A DNA stretch of 64,000 bases from Effrenium voratum (Eukaryota > Sar > Dinophyceae > Suessiales > Symbiodiniaceae). The stretch lies in assembly GCA_963377175.1 (NCBI GenBank), contig CAUJNA010001224.1, forward strand, positions 579,001-643,000. The letters are read 5' to 3'. Below are positions 56,250-64,000 of the stretch, piece after piece. A program made the position numbers and the translations under genes. The notes under the pieces are model-generated. The model was given only the letters and a program-made list of their open reading frames with translations. It was not told the origin of the DNA and made no database searches. Position 1 is the first letter of the stretch, and each line of letters begins with the position of its first letter.

Positions 56250-56614
56250 CCTGGAAGAAACGCACCCCTTCATGTTTGATAGTGTTTGCCTGGGATTGCC
56301 CAAATCTTGGCCGCCGTCCATCCCAAACCGTCGCCTGGAATGGCAGCTGGCCTCGGGTGCTAAGCCAGCAGAATTGGCTTCACTGAGCGGCTGGCATGGT
56401 GTTGGAAAGGAGATCTTGCACACCCTGATCAACATACTCTGACAAAACACGTTGACACCGACATCTTACAGGCTCCAAATATCCTGGTAAGCGGAATGGC
56501 CGGAGTTGCTGCTTCATTCAGCAGGGAAGGACTTCGAGGGAGAGCAAGCGCTCTGACTCTGTCATCCTGAGCCATCCTGTGACCCACTTTCTGAACATCT
56601 TATCTCTTTGGAAG

Positions 56615-57143
56615 GGTGTTCATGCCGACAGCAGCCCCTATGAGCAGATGCGTCACAATCCTCAGCAGAACGCAATTTTGAGTGGTTCTCTCCGAGTGCA
56701 GGGCTTGTCCTTACTGCTTATGCAACAACATCTCCAGGTATTCGGCCGTTCGGCAAGACCCTGTGCTCACCCGAGCTTGCCATCTAGGGTGGCCGGCTCC
56801 GGGGAGCTCTGCGCCGACGGACCTGGGAGAGGTGAGCTGAACTGTCATCGATTTGCCGGACAAGACCGTTGAGAACGGTTTGGCGGTTTGGGATGTTTTT
56901 GTGGGACTGCTGGTACTCTTATGTTCAGGGACAGATGCACACCAGTGCCGCATCCAAACCGTTTTCCAGCAACGTCCCAGTGCTGTTGGAGCTTCGGCCC
57001 GCCACACCCGCCGCCGCCGGCCGACCAATGCCTATGACAGACTCTTTCGACAGACAGCTGCACGCCAGTGGCCGGACCAGGACAGTTCTGACAGGCTGAC
57101 AGCCCAAAGCCTGCGCCTGAACTGGGATTGTTCGAAGTATTGA
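56615..57143 (+). CDS. possible plus-strand exon pair, unidentified
   Basis: The acceptor-like TTATCTCTTTGGAAG before 56615 is followed by an open frame (HADSSPYEQMRHNPQQNAIL) to the donor AGAG-GTGAGC near 56831. A later acceptor TACTCTTATGTTCAG near 56930 opens TDAHQCRIQTVFQQRPSAVG and ends SLRLNWDCSKY plus stop. Charge content of the first part is low, and three other frames are open here, including the minus strand to 57315. Only one strand can be right, and the minus-strand exon at 57184 is better supported locally. Confidence 0.18.
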
Positions 57144-57183
57144 AGTAAAGCAATTGTGAAGAGCTAGCGTTGGTTTGGTGCGC

Positions 57184-57288
57184 CTTGTGTTGCTTCAGTT
57201 TCTTGGGCCTTTGCTTCGGGTTCGGAAATGCATCCTCAGCATCGCCTGCAATTGGCTCCAGCTTCTGCTGTACATTCCCAAGCATTGC
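57184..57288 (-). CDS. candidate internal exon of an unidentified, lysine-rich protein
   Basis: On the minus strand, the acceptor GAAAAGCCTGTTGCAG ends just before 57288. 35 codons follow: AMLGNVQQKLEPIAGDAEDA, then FPNPKQRPKKLKQHK, up to CACAAG-GCGCAC, a possible GC donor. Eleven of 35 residues are Asp, Glu or Lys, far above random. Without splicing, the frame stays open from 57315 to 56845. The family H copy H2 lies 33 bp upstream, so it would sit in the preceding intron. The protein is unknown, and the basic tail could be a nuclear signal. Confidence 0.35.
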
Positions 57289-57321
57289 CTGCAACAGGCT
57301 TTTCAAAAACCTCAATTTGCG

Positions 57322-57415
57322 TAAGTCCCCTGGAAAAATAATAATTCCAGTAGTGATAGATTCCCTTTAAAACCAACAGGCCAAAAACAATCTTAGCCAA
57401 ATGGAAGAAACACAG
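57322..57415 (+). mobile_element. dispersed 94-bp repeat, family H (H2)
   Basis: Same order of words as 13978-14073: TAAGTCCCCTGG, AAAAATAATAATTCCAGTAG, TGATAGATTCCCT, TAAAACCAACAGG, CCAAATGGAAG, ACAG. Identity is roughly 80% by eye. Confidence 0.8.
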
Positions 57416-57621
57416 TGGCAAAAGTCAGCCAACATGATTGCAATCATCTAAAACACAGTGTCGAATGCATTGCGGCTTTCCAAATTCAGCAAATCAGCGG
57501 ACCAGAGTCATGAAATAATAACATAGCGTTGCCCCACCAGTCAGGAAACACCTGGACCTGTCTTCATGTGCGAACTAAACTAAGCATGAACAACATATGC
57601 AAACAAAGCAGAACAGCCGAC

Positions 57622-57675
57622 AAGCCTGGACAGACGGGAGCACCTGCGTGGCTGACGAGTCCTGAACATACCATG
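57622..57675 (+). CDS. candidate exon 1 of a plus-strand gene
   Basis: A frame open from 57529 gives KPGQTGAPAWLTSPEHTM and ends at ATG-GTAAGC (57675/57676), the best-looking GT donor in the window. The start given is the last part judged likely, and the exon may begin further upstream. It leaves phase 0, matching 57742-57843. Confidence 0.3.
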
Positions 57676-57741
57676 GTAAGCAATGATCAAAAAGGGGCTC
57701 GTCTAACCCCTCTTTGTGTCTCTTCCCTACCCGCAGTATAG

Positions 57742-57843
57742 TTCCTGAAACCAGCTCGAGCTCTGTTCAAACTGGTTGCAGATGCTGGCTTTTTTGACCG
57801 AACATGGATCATGGACAGCTTCATAAAAGCACAGGAGCTAGAG
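57742..57843 (+). CDS. candidate exon 2 of the same gene
   Basis: A 66-base intron with a strong pyrimidine tract (CCTCTTTGTGTCTCTTCC) ends in GCAGTATAG. Exon 2 is 34 codons in phase: FLKPARALFKLVADAGFFDR, then TWIMDSFIKAQELE, ending GAG-GTTTGA. Eight of 34 residues are Asp, Glu or Lys. Its end, with Trp-Ile-x-Asp-Ser and Leu nine residues after the Trp, faintly recalls the last helix of BRCT domains, but the earlier BRCT signature was not established. Using the CAG five bases earlier would put a stop in frame. Confidence 0.35.
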
Positions 57844-57949
57844 GTTTGACCAAAGCCAGCCGTATGGAACTCCTGGCAGCGAACAGGCTCTGGAGTTGGA
57901 AACTGCGGTTTGATAAGTTTTCTCTTGTCAACAGCCATTGTGATTGAAG

Positions 57950-58007
57950 ACATTCTGCCTGAACTACACACTGGTAGCGATAGCGAACCTTGCGTCAAGT
58001 GCGCAAG
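57950..58007 (+). CDS. candidate exon 3, alternative boundaries
   Basis: In phase with exon 2, an acceptor at GATTGAAG (57949) gives TFCLNYTLVAIANLASSAQ up to CAAG-GTCCAA (58007/58008). The better acceptor TTTTCTCTTGTCAACAG (57934) gives another frame with IVIEDILPELHTGSDSEPC, which is strongly acidic but would need exon 2 to end in a different phase. Which is used cannot be settled from sequence alone. Confidence 0.22.
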
Positions 58008-60405
58008 GTCCAACATATTTGTGAAAATGAGCACACCCAGCTCAGGCTAGGGACAATGACAAGGTAAAGGTGAAGAAGCCTGAAACAAAAGGTCAAGAAG
58101 CCAAAGAGTGCTGGTGTAACAAACAGCCCACATTATCCCCAAAACGTACAATGTGCGTGCTGCTGTTGGGCACCGATCTTACAAATTCACCGCTGGTCTT
58201 CAAACTGAAACCTGGCCAACATAGTGGTCTAAGCAGAGAACACTCATTGAGAATACAGTTGGGAGATTATCCTGATTTCGGTATTCGGCAAAGATGAGAC
58301 AGCATTGCATTGTTTCCAGCTCTTGGCGTCTCAAGAGATCCCACAGCTATCGAGGAAACAGCATACACGGGGTTAGCTTTCCACACCAGGCGTGAACTCT
58401 GAGCTGCCATGCCCGCAACGCTGTTCTTATTTGTTCACTGTCTCCCACATTGAGGCCACTGCCAGGCTCGGCAATGCATTGAGCCTGTCAAAGTCACTGG
58501 TCGACGCTTACGGGAACACGCAATTGCAGCCAAAGAAATATAAGTTAATGCAAGTTAACATCAATACACAATTTGCATTGTATGTGGATTAACCACTGAA
58601 ACATCATAGCTGGACCAAGAATTCATCGTATAAAACCAGAGTCCCTCTGCACAACAAGCTTTCCATAGCCAAGAACCAATCCACCAGATCTCCAAACCAA
58701 TACATTCTCGCACAGTACAGTTTCCTCTGACCAAAACTATTCAGCGCCATCAAACTCCAGGGCCATTCATGGCCAGTCAAGGAGTACTATATCTGGTTCC
58801 TGGATGGGGGTGACCAGCGTCTTCGGTACCAGCTAACATGAAGCATGTTCTGCTAACTTGTAAACAACCACACATTGGACGCCTTGAAATCGGTCTCATG
58901 TTTCCCCAGCGAAAGCTATTGGGTCTTAACCAATGGGTTGGGCGAAATGTTGGGGCATCACTCCTATGGTTGTCAGGGGCCCCCCAAAGAGGGGACTCCC
59001 TGCGAGGGAACTCTATTCGCCCCCAATAGACCCTACGAGTATTAGTCGCCTGCTATTCGGATTGGGGGGGCCCCTATTGAGAGGTTCCTTGACAAGCATG
59101 GGATTCACTGGAGGCGCTCCCCCGACCGCTCGTGGCCATGCCTCAGTTTCTGGCCTCACGCCGTCAAGCTGCTCCGACCTGATGCACTTGGCACCCAGTC
59201 CAGCAATTCTGGCGCTCTGAAATCTGGGGATAGACGCGGATGCAACTTTGAGGGACAGACCGAAGAGTCTGCTCTGCGTGTCTGCGCTGCCAAACAGAAC
59301 TGTCAAACAGTACTCCTTGGCTTTGGGAAACTGACCACGTCCTTTGAGACGGTTTACTACAGATGTGTAAAGGCGAGTGATTCACTGATGCAAAAGGACG
59401 CAGTGGACTGCTATACTTGAACTTTTACTGAAGGTGGAATCCTGACAAGCATAACCACACTCCAGCTCATGTTGACTAGTCTTTGTGCCACGCCATGCAC
59501 ATCCTTGAAGGGTCACCTGGCGCAAAATGGCTATCATAATGGATCTACTTGATCATGTTTTGCACCCGTAGATCACCGTAGTTGAGCAAACATGGTGTTA
59601 GCTAAGCACCTGCTCACTGAATGCGCGCATATTCGGGTGAATAAGCAGTTTGCAATGGGTCTACGGCCGTCATAAGCCTCCACATGACATGGCTGATCAT
59701 AGCACTGAATTAGTCCAACTATTGAGCATTCCTGCAGCAAACAATGCAATCTCCCGCGTCGCAGGAATTGGGTCGCAAAGTCCAATCCTCTTCACAAAGT
59801 ATATATTGTGGACGAATAGGTTTTTGAGGCATACAGCCTGTGCTGGGGGATTCCATGAATGCCAAACACTGTGTAACACTCCATGCATTTGGGTGCACTC
59901 TTCCACAGTCAAAAGCAAAAAAGCAAAACATGTCCCAAAAATCAGACACCCACTACTTCCATCAGCAAAAGAGCCAGAAGTTTGGCAGACTATGCCCAAT
60001 GGTCCGTGTTAGGTGCATAACATCATCCATCGCCATCTCGATGCCCAAAAACAAAATATTTGTTTGTGCACTGTTTTATGATTTACGGCATTGTCTTCTG
60101 TTTGTATTCTTACCAAAATCAAGGAGATACTCCTGGACGGCACGGTTCCCTTCTCTGCTTCTTGATTGTGTGCGCAGTCTTTGGATCGTGCACTTCCGGC
60201 ATGCGATCAAACTACAGGAACAACGGGATTTCTCAATACATCATGCATCAAAGCACAGAGTATATGGAGGCTTGACCAGTCTTCCAAAGCTTGCGCAGAC
60301 TGAAGTAAAATGGACCTTGGGGATTTTACAATGTTCTCCAGTGAAAGCCCTTCAGAATCTTGCCTTTCAAGACGCAATGAGCAAAGGACAATACAAAGGA
60401 TCGTC
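58008..60405. other. stretch with one palindromic block, no recognisable gene
   Basis: 58975-59075 has arms AGGGGCCCCCCAAAG and, inverted, TTGGGGGGGCCCCT about 70 bp apart, possibly a miniature element. Otherwise there are chance-length frames, and none is supported by splice signals. Confidence 0.45.
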
Positions 60406-60515
60406 ATATGGGTATGGCTCAAGATTAAACAGGAGGGGTTACGCAGGTTTTGGTCCATGTTTCCACTTACCAGGGTTCCATTTTGGAATTCCGGTTTTCT
60501 GACCCACAGCCATAT
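60406..60515 (+). mobile_element. miniature inverted-repeat element, family A (A2)
   Basis: 110 bp from ATATGGGTATGGCTCAAGAT to CTGACCCACAGCCATAT, nearly identical to 14595-14706 except for a 3-base gap near CCAGGGTTCCATTTTGGAAT. TA lies at both edges. The high similarity to A1, 46 kb away, suggests the family moved fairly recently. Confidence 0.92.
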
Positions 60516-61007
60516 GGCGTGGCCGCCACTGGTCCCTTCGTCTCGTCCAAGTCGCATGGGGCATCGCCAGGTGAGCGCGACACAAACAGCATGGCAATGT
60601 GCTCATTGCAAGCGACAACCGGCGAGCACCGCACGACTGCACCTGGAGTGAGTCAAAGCTTCGAGGCTTCAATCATGCCATTCCAAAACAATGAGCATGC
60701 AGGTACTTGACTTGGGCGTCTGGTTTGTCATGTCTTCGCACCTGAAAGCCGAAATGGCTTGGGACGGAATCGTTGGGTCTGGGAAACACGCGCCAAAACG
60801 CAGCAAACACTCCGCCATGCTGAAACCTGCTTCCGCTGATTTCCGCCGATGTCCCGCCGATTTCCTACTGCCGCTTTGGCGATGTCCACGTCGAAAAGCG
60901 CCGCCAACAGCAAAAAGGTGCTTTCTGCAAAACGGCAGAAACTCCTGCCGATTTGGGTGGTCTAGGTATATGGGGGTTGTCCTATATTCCTTTGCCCGCG
61001 ATTGGGC
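60516..61007. other. stretch without recognisable gene
   Basis: GC-richer than its surroundings, with repeated GCCGAT/TTCCGCCGAT words at 60828-60870. Frames on both strands are of chance length. Confidence 0.4.
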
Positions 61008-61618
61008 GCTTGGGCCGCACTTGCGCGGCACTTGCGCGTACTTGCGCGCGCACAGTGGCGCAGAAACTCGTTTTCGTTGACCTCGGTTTGCGAAGTTTTC
61101 GTGTGGATTGCGCGCAAGCTTTTCTAAGCAGTGTGTTTGTCGTTCACACAGCAACCCACAAAGACTTTTCCCGCTGAGGTCGCTCCCGGCAATTCAATGC
61201 CAGCAACATGCCCTTGACCCAACAGAAAGAACAGCAGGCTCTGCCACACAGCTTGGACACAGCCTGAAAGAAGGAAAGTGCATGTTGCGGGTGCCTATCC
61301 ATTGCTTGAACCCGCCGCTAAGGACATCCGAGACAGCATGGCTAGATGTCTTGCTGGGGCTTCTCGTGCTTGCGCGCAACTTGCGCGCGGCTTGCGCGCG
61401 GCTTGCGCGGATTTTGTCGTGTCAATTGCTGGTCATGACCGCAGAAGCTTTGGCTTCGTTTGGCGTCTGACTGATTCGAAAAGCACAAGTACAGCAAGAA
61501 AATATCACCTCCTTTCATGAAGCTAGGCAACATCAGTACATGAAACCCTTCAAAACTGTAACCTTGCGCGTCCCTTGGGCCGCACTTGCGCGCTCCTTGC
61601 GCGCTCACAGCTTTTGAC
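61008..61618. repeat. CTTGCGCG word clusters
   Basis: Three clusters: 61008-61062 (CTTGGGCCGCACTTGCGCGG, then CTTGCGCGTACTTGCGCGCG), 61368-61420 (CTTGCGCGCAACTTGCGCGC twice more) and 61566-61617 (CTTGGGCCGCACTTGCGCGC, CTCCTTGCGCGCTCACAG). The first and third are clearly the same longer sequence. The word is one base from the TTTCGCG of the 48 kb region. Confidence 0.75.
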
Positions 61619-61925
61619 AACTTTTACTTCTCCCCGTTCGGCGATAATTAAAACCGAAGACTGGGGTTTTAGGACGGCCCTCATATGAAGCCAGATTGCA
61701 ATACTTCACACAGCTTGACATGTACAAAAACCGCATTCCCAGCGCGTCCTGCTCTCTATTTTTGGGGGGAGACATTTTTTGGGGGGAACAATCCGCTTGT
61801 CAAAATGGATGAGCCAGAGCGGCTTATGGAAAACAATGTGAGCAATTGATTCTGGTCACGGCTAAATTTAGGCAAAGAAGGGCAACACCGCTGGCAAAAA
61901 TACGTGATGATTCCTCCTGGATAGC

Positions 61926-62447
61926 ATGGCGTTCGCTCAAGAAGAGTATTTCTCGGCAGCAAGCAATTGCCAGCACGCTAACGCGACGGACCTGCAGCTG
62001 CGACAACCTGAAGAACCTGAGTATTTTCGCTCAAAGCACGAAAATTCCAACTTCCAATGTGGGCCGTTGAGCAACACGATTCAGACGACGCCCGTTCGGC
62101 GAGGAAGAGCATCACTGCAACAACCTTCATCTGAAGGCTTCGCTTCTTTTCCGACGCAACCTACGAGGACCTATCTTCCAGGACCCAGCCAACCCAGGCA
62201 CATGATCCGACCTCCGATCGAGAGGTCTTTGAAAGATCTGGGTGGGGCAAAACTAGCTGAATTCTCAGCCTTTCTTTCCATGTTCTTTGCAAAGCCAGCC
62301 GGACTCTCGGCAACTTCACGCTTCTCAACTGCAACACACCGGCGCTGCTTTGAATTTGCCCCACCTCGCAGGCGCCTCACGTGTCTTTCTTGGACTCCGA
62401 GTCCAATGCCCTCAACGCTCGCAGGCGTTCCACCTGCGGGGTCTTGA
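61926..62447 (+). CDS. unidentified 173-codon frame with ATG start
   Basis: An ATG in a fair context (TAGCATGG). The first 75 residues are polar (MAFAQEEYFSAASNCQHANA, then LRQPEEPEYFRSKHENSN), which would suit a disordered lead. Residues about 95-130 include RPPIERSLKDLGGAKLAEFS then AFLSMFFAKPAG. The rest is Arg/Pro/Ser-rich. No domain was recognised. The minus strand is also open over 62171-62584, and the length is close to the chance limit. Confidence 0.28.
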   Translation: MAFAQEEYFSAASNCQHANATDLQLRQPEEPEYFRSKHENSNFQCGPLSNTIQTTPVRRGRASLQQPSSEGFASFPTQPTRTYLPGPSQPRHMIRPPIERSLKDLGGAKLAEFSAFLSMFFAKPAGLSATSRFSTATHRRCFEFAPPRRRLTCLSWTPSPMPSTLAGVPPAGS

Positions 62448-62480
62448 GATAGAACGAAGCACTGGAAGGATTCCTGACTG

Positions 62481-62569
62481 ATGGAGTGCGTTGCCAGGCG
62501 GCAAAACTGGCCACTGCTGATTGATAGGTTTTTAACAAGGCACGGCATCCACAAAGCAAAGCCATCTGG
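62481..62569 (+). CDS. possible exon, unidentified
   Basis: An ATG after an in-frame stop opens MECVARRQNWPLLIDRFLTR, then HGIHKAKPS, reaching CTGG-GTAAGCA (62569/62570). It could be a first exon or the end of an internal one. No matching downstream acceptor was settled. Confidence 0.2.
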
Positions 62570-62918
62570 GTAAGCATGAAGCACTTTGCCATGTTTCAGG
62601 TCGCAATCGGGTACACCTGAACCTATTAAATGAACAAGACTGTCGCCAACGGGACTATACTGAACATGAGCTCAAAGTCCCCATACTCAAGAACCACTTG
62701 TGCAACGACGTTGAAACTGTATTACAGTGAATGCATAATTCAGAAAGGGAACGCCTGCAGAACTGGAACCGGCAATGTTGCCCCAACATCATTTCGGCCT
62801 GGCTCAACCCTCTGAGTGCGGGACCAAGGGTGGATGCGAGAAGTGGTACCACGAGTACCATGGATCTGGATTCAGATCACCCTGCACGTCGTCTCCGGTT
62901 CAACGCTGCGATGTGTAG

Positions 62919-63464
62919 GCACAACCCAAAACCCAATTCACTTTGGCCACGCAAAGCTTTCTTCTCGGTGTGTCATTTCCTTGTGGAACCGCAAAAAGGG
63001 TGTCCGTTTTGGAATTCCTTGGAAACCAGAGCTATGAAATGGAGACCTTTGCTAAAGGTTGTCTTTCAAAAAGGACAGCATGCAACAGGGTCGACTTTTG
63101 GCTGATCTCTGCTGAACTCGAAAATATATTGGTCCGGTGCTTCACTGGATTGGATGCACCTGTGGATTTCACCCATTCCCTTGAGGTGCATCCGTCGCCT
63201 ACGTGTCTCTCACGTCCCGGAAAGATAAGACACTTGCCCTCATGGCACAAAAATTGCATGGCCAGTGCCAAGGCAAAAACATATCGTCGCCATGCCTGGC
63301 AGCTAAACCAAAGCTTGGAATCGGTCGCTTTGGGTCGGAGCTACAAGTTTTTCCCGGCGAGGCCAGCCGAAGCCGAAACTGATTCCTTGGGGTTCCTTGG
63401 CTTTGCCATCAAATGCAGCCAAAGCCATTTGTCTAGCTTTTCCCCAATTGCATTAGGAAGGTAG
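62919..63464 (+). CDS. unidentified frame of about 181 codons
   Basis: Open from 62919, with the first start-like codon a TTG at 62943. Contains LSKRTACNRVDFWLISAELE, NILVRCFTGLDAPVDFTHSL and FPARPAEAETDSLGFLGFA. Asp, Glu and Lys are about 12%. The lack of an ATG suggests an exon, if real. A second plus frame is open over 62731-63105. No family is recognised. Confidence 0.22.
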   Translation, partial: AQPKTQFTLATQSFLLGVSFPCGTAKRVSVLEFLGNQSYEMETFAKGCLSKRTACNRVDFWLISAELENILVRCFTGLDAPVDFTHSLEVHPSPTCLSRPGKIRHLPSWHKNCMASAKAKTYRRHAWQLNQSLESVALGRSYKFFPARPAEAETDSLGFLGFAIKCSQSHLSSFSPIALGR

Positions 63465-64000
63465 CCTCCCACCTTTTTCCAGGATCCTGGATTAGACCAT
63501 GTTCCTTTGAAAGGGACCATTTCCCGAACGTCAGGTTCCATGTGAAGAGGGCGGGAGGATATCGGTTGACACGCGAGCACTAGGCCGCAAGCAATAAGGT
63601 TCTGGGCTGGGCTTGGAGCCTTTCTTGGGAGCCAGGAGCCGCCGCGCAGCTCAAGTTGAAGTCAAAAACAAGCGGAAGCCATCTGAATGCCGAAGAGACC
63701 ATTCACGTTTTTTGCTCTTCACTTCCTCAAGATCCTCGTGAGTGTGCAAAACAAACGCAGGAGCCTTTCTTCATCCCATGCTTGAGCTGACAAGGCCAAA
63801 CAAGAAAGGAAGGCCAACTAATTGCACAAGTGGAATGGCACCGCATGCTGAAGCCAAGATGGACGCACAAGTGTAAGTCTTTGGGATGATGTGTTTCCAA
63901 TTGCTGCGACGCTTGGAAAGGATTAACCACTGTGACAAGAATTGCCGTTTACCGGTAGCTGTAGGTGGAAGTCCGGCCTTCAATTCGAACAATATCTAAA
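63465..64000. other. stretch without recognisable gene
   Basis: Only chance-length frames, mostly on the minus strand (63341-63580, 63771-63992). No repeat family was recognised. Confidence 0.4.

Noticed and set aside
57742..57843. Calling exon 2 a BRCT domain
   Set aside because: Only a short C-terminal resemblance is visible. The core glycines and strand pattern could not be shown.
1..64000. tRNA, rRNA, CRISPR array, bacterial operon or phage content
   Set aside because: I looked for T-loop-like GGTTCRA words in tRNA setting, regularly spaced identical repeats, and tightly packed frames. None held up.

Overview
This window looks like nuclear DNA of a large, gene-poor eukaryotic genome. 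The best guess is a dinoflagellate, and within that group the symbiotic Symbiodiniaceae. This rests on the general picture: base composition is close to balanced. No open frame is both long and compositionally coding, and there are no tightly packed genes. Short frames are bounded by intron-like signals, including possible GC donors. Compound TG/GCTT/GGGT microsatellites are very long, there are TTTAGGG-like interspersed arrays, and many 90-120 bp inverted-repeat elements. The 22-nt dinoflagellate spliced leader was not seen, and no protein could be matched to a known family, so the assignment is an inference.

Layout. 0-5 kb: two complementary tetranucleotide tracts, a GCGCCTG minisatellite, a 20-bp tandem repeat and the first short inverted-repeat element. 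6-20 kb: scattered miniature inverted-repeat elements of several families (here called A, B, D, F and H) and simple repeats. 21-22.6 kb: minus-strand frames, including two short exons that fit each other in phase. 24-28.3 kb: a pure TTG array, family C and F copies and nested palindromes. 28.4-29 kb: a G-rich minisatellite. 32-37.5 kb: ambiguous frames on both strands and two copies of an element with poly-C/poly-G ends and a telomere-like core. 38.2-43.5 kb: three compound microsatellites and a diverged 150-bp duplication. 44.5 kb: a CCGTAT minisatellite. 46-50.6 kb: a well-bounded minus-strand exon, a cysteine-rich frame, and a tandem array flanked by TTTCGCG motifs. 55.8-58 kb: the best concentration of exon-like frames, on both strands around a family H copy. 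61-63.5 kb: CTTGCGCG clusters and a run of plus-strand frames.

The well-supported content is repetitive. Protein-coding calls are tentative. I judged frames by length, intron-like borders, matching phase, and the share of Asp, Glu and Lys, which is about 10% in translated random sequence and higher in real proteins. By a rough estimate from stop-codon frequency, one or two frames of 170-200 codons are expected here by chance, so length alone is weak evidence. No rRNA, tRNA, CRISPR, plasmid or phage feature was found. Because no gene product could be identified, nothing can be said about how the genes work together.
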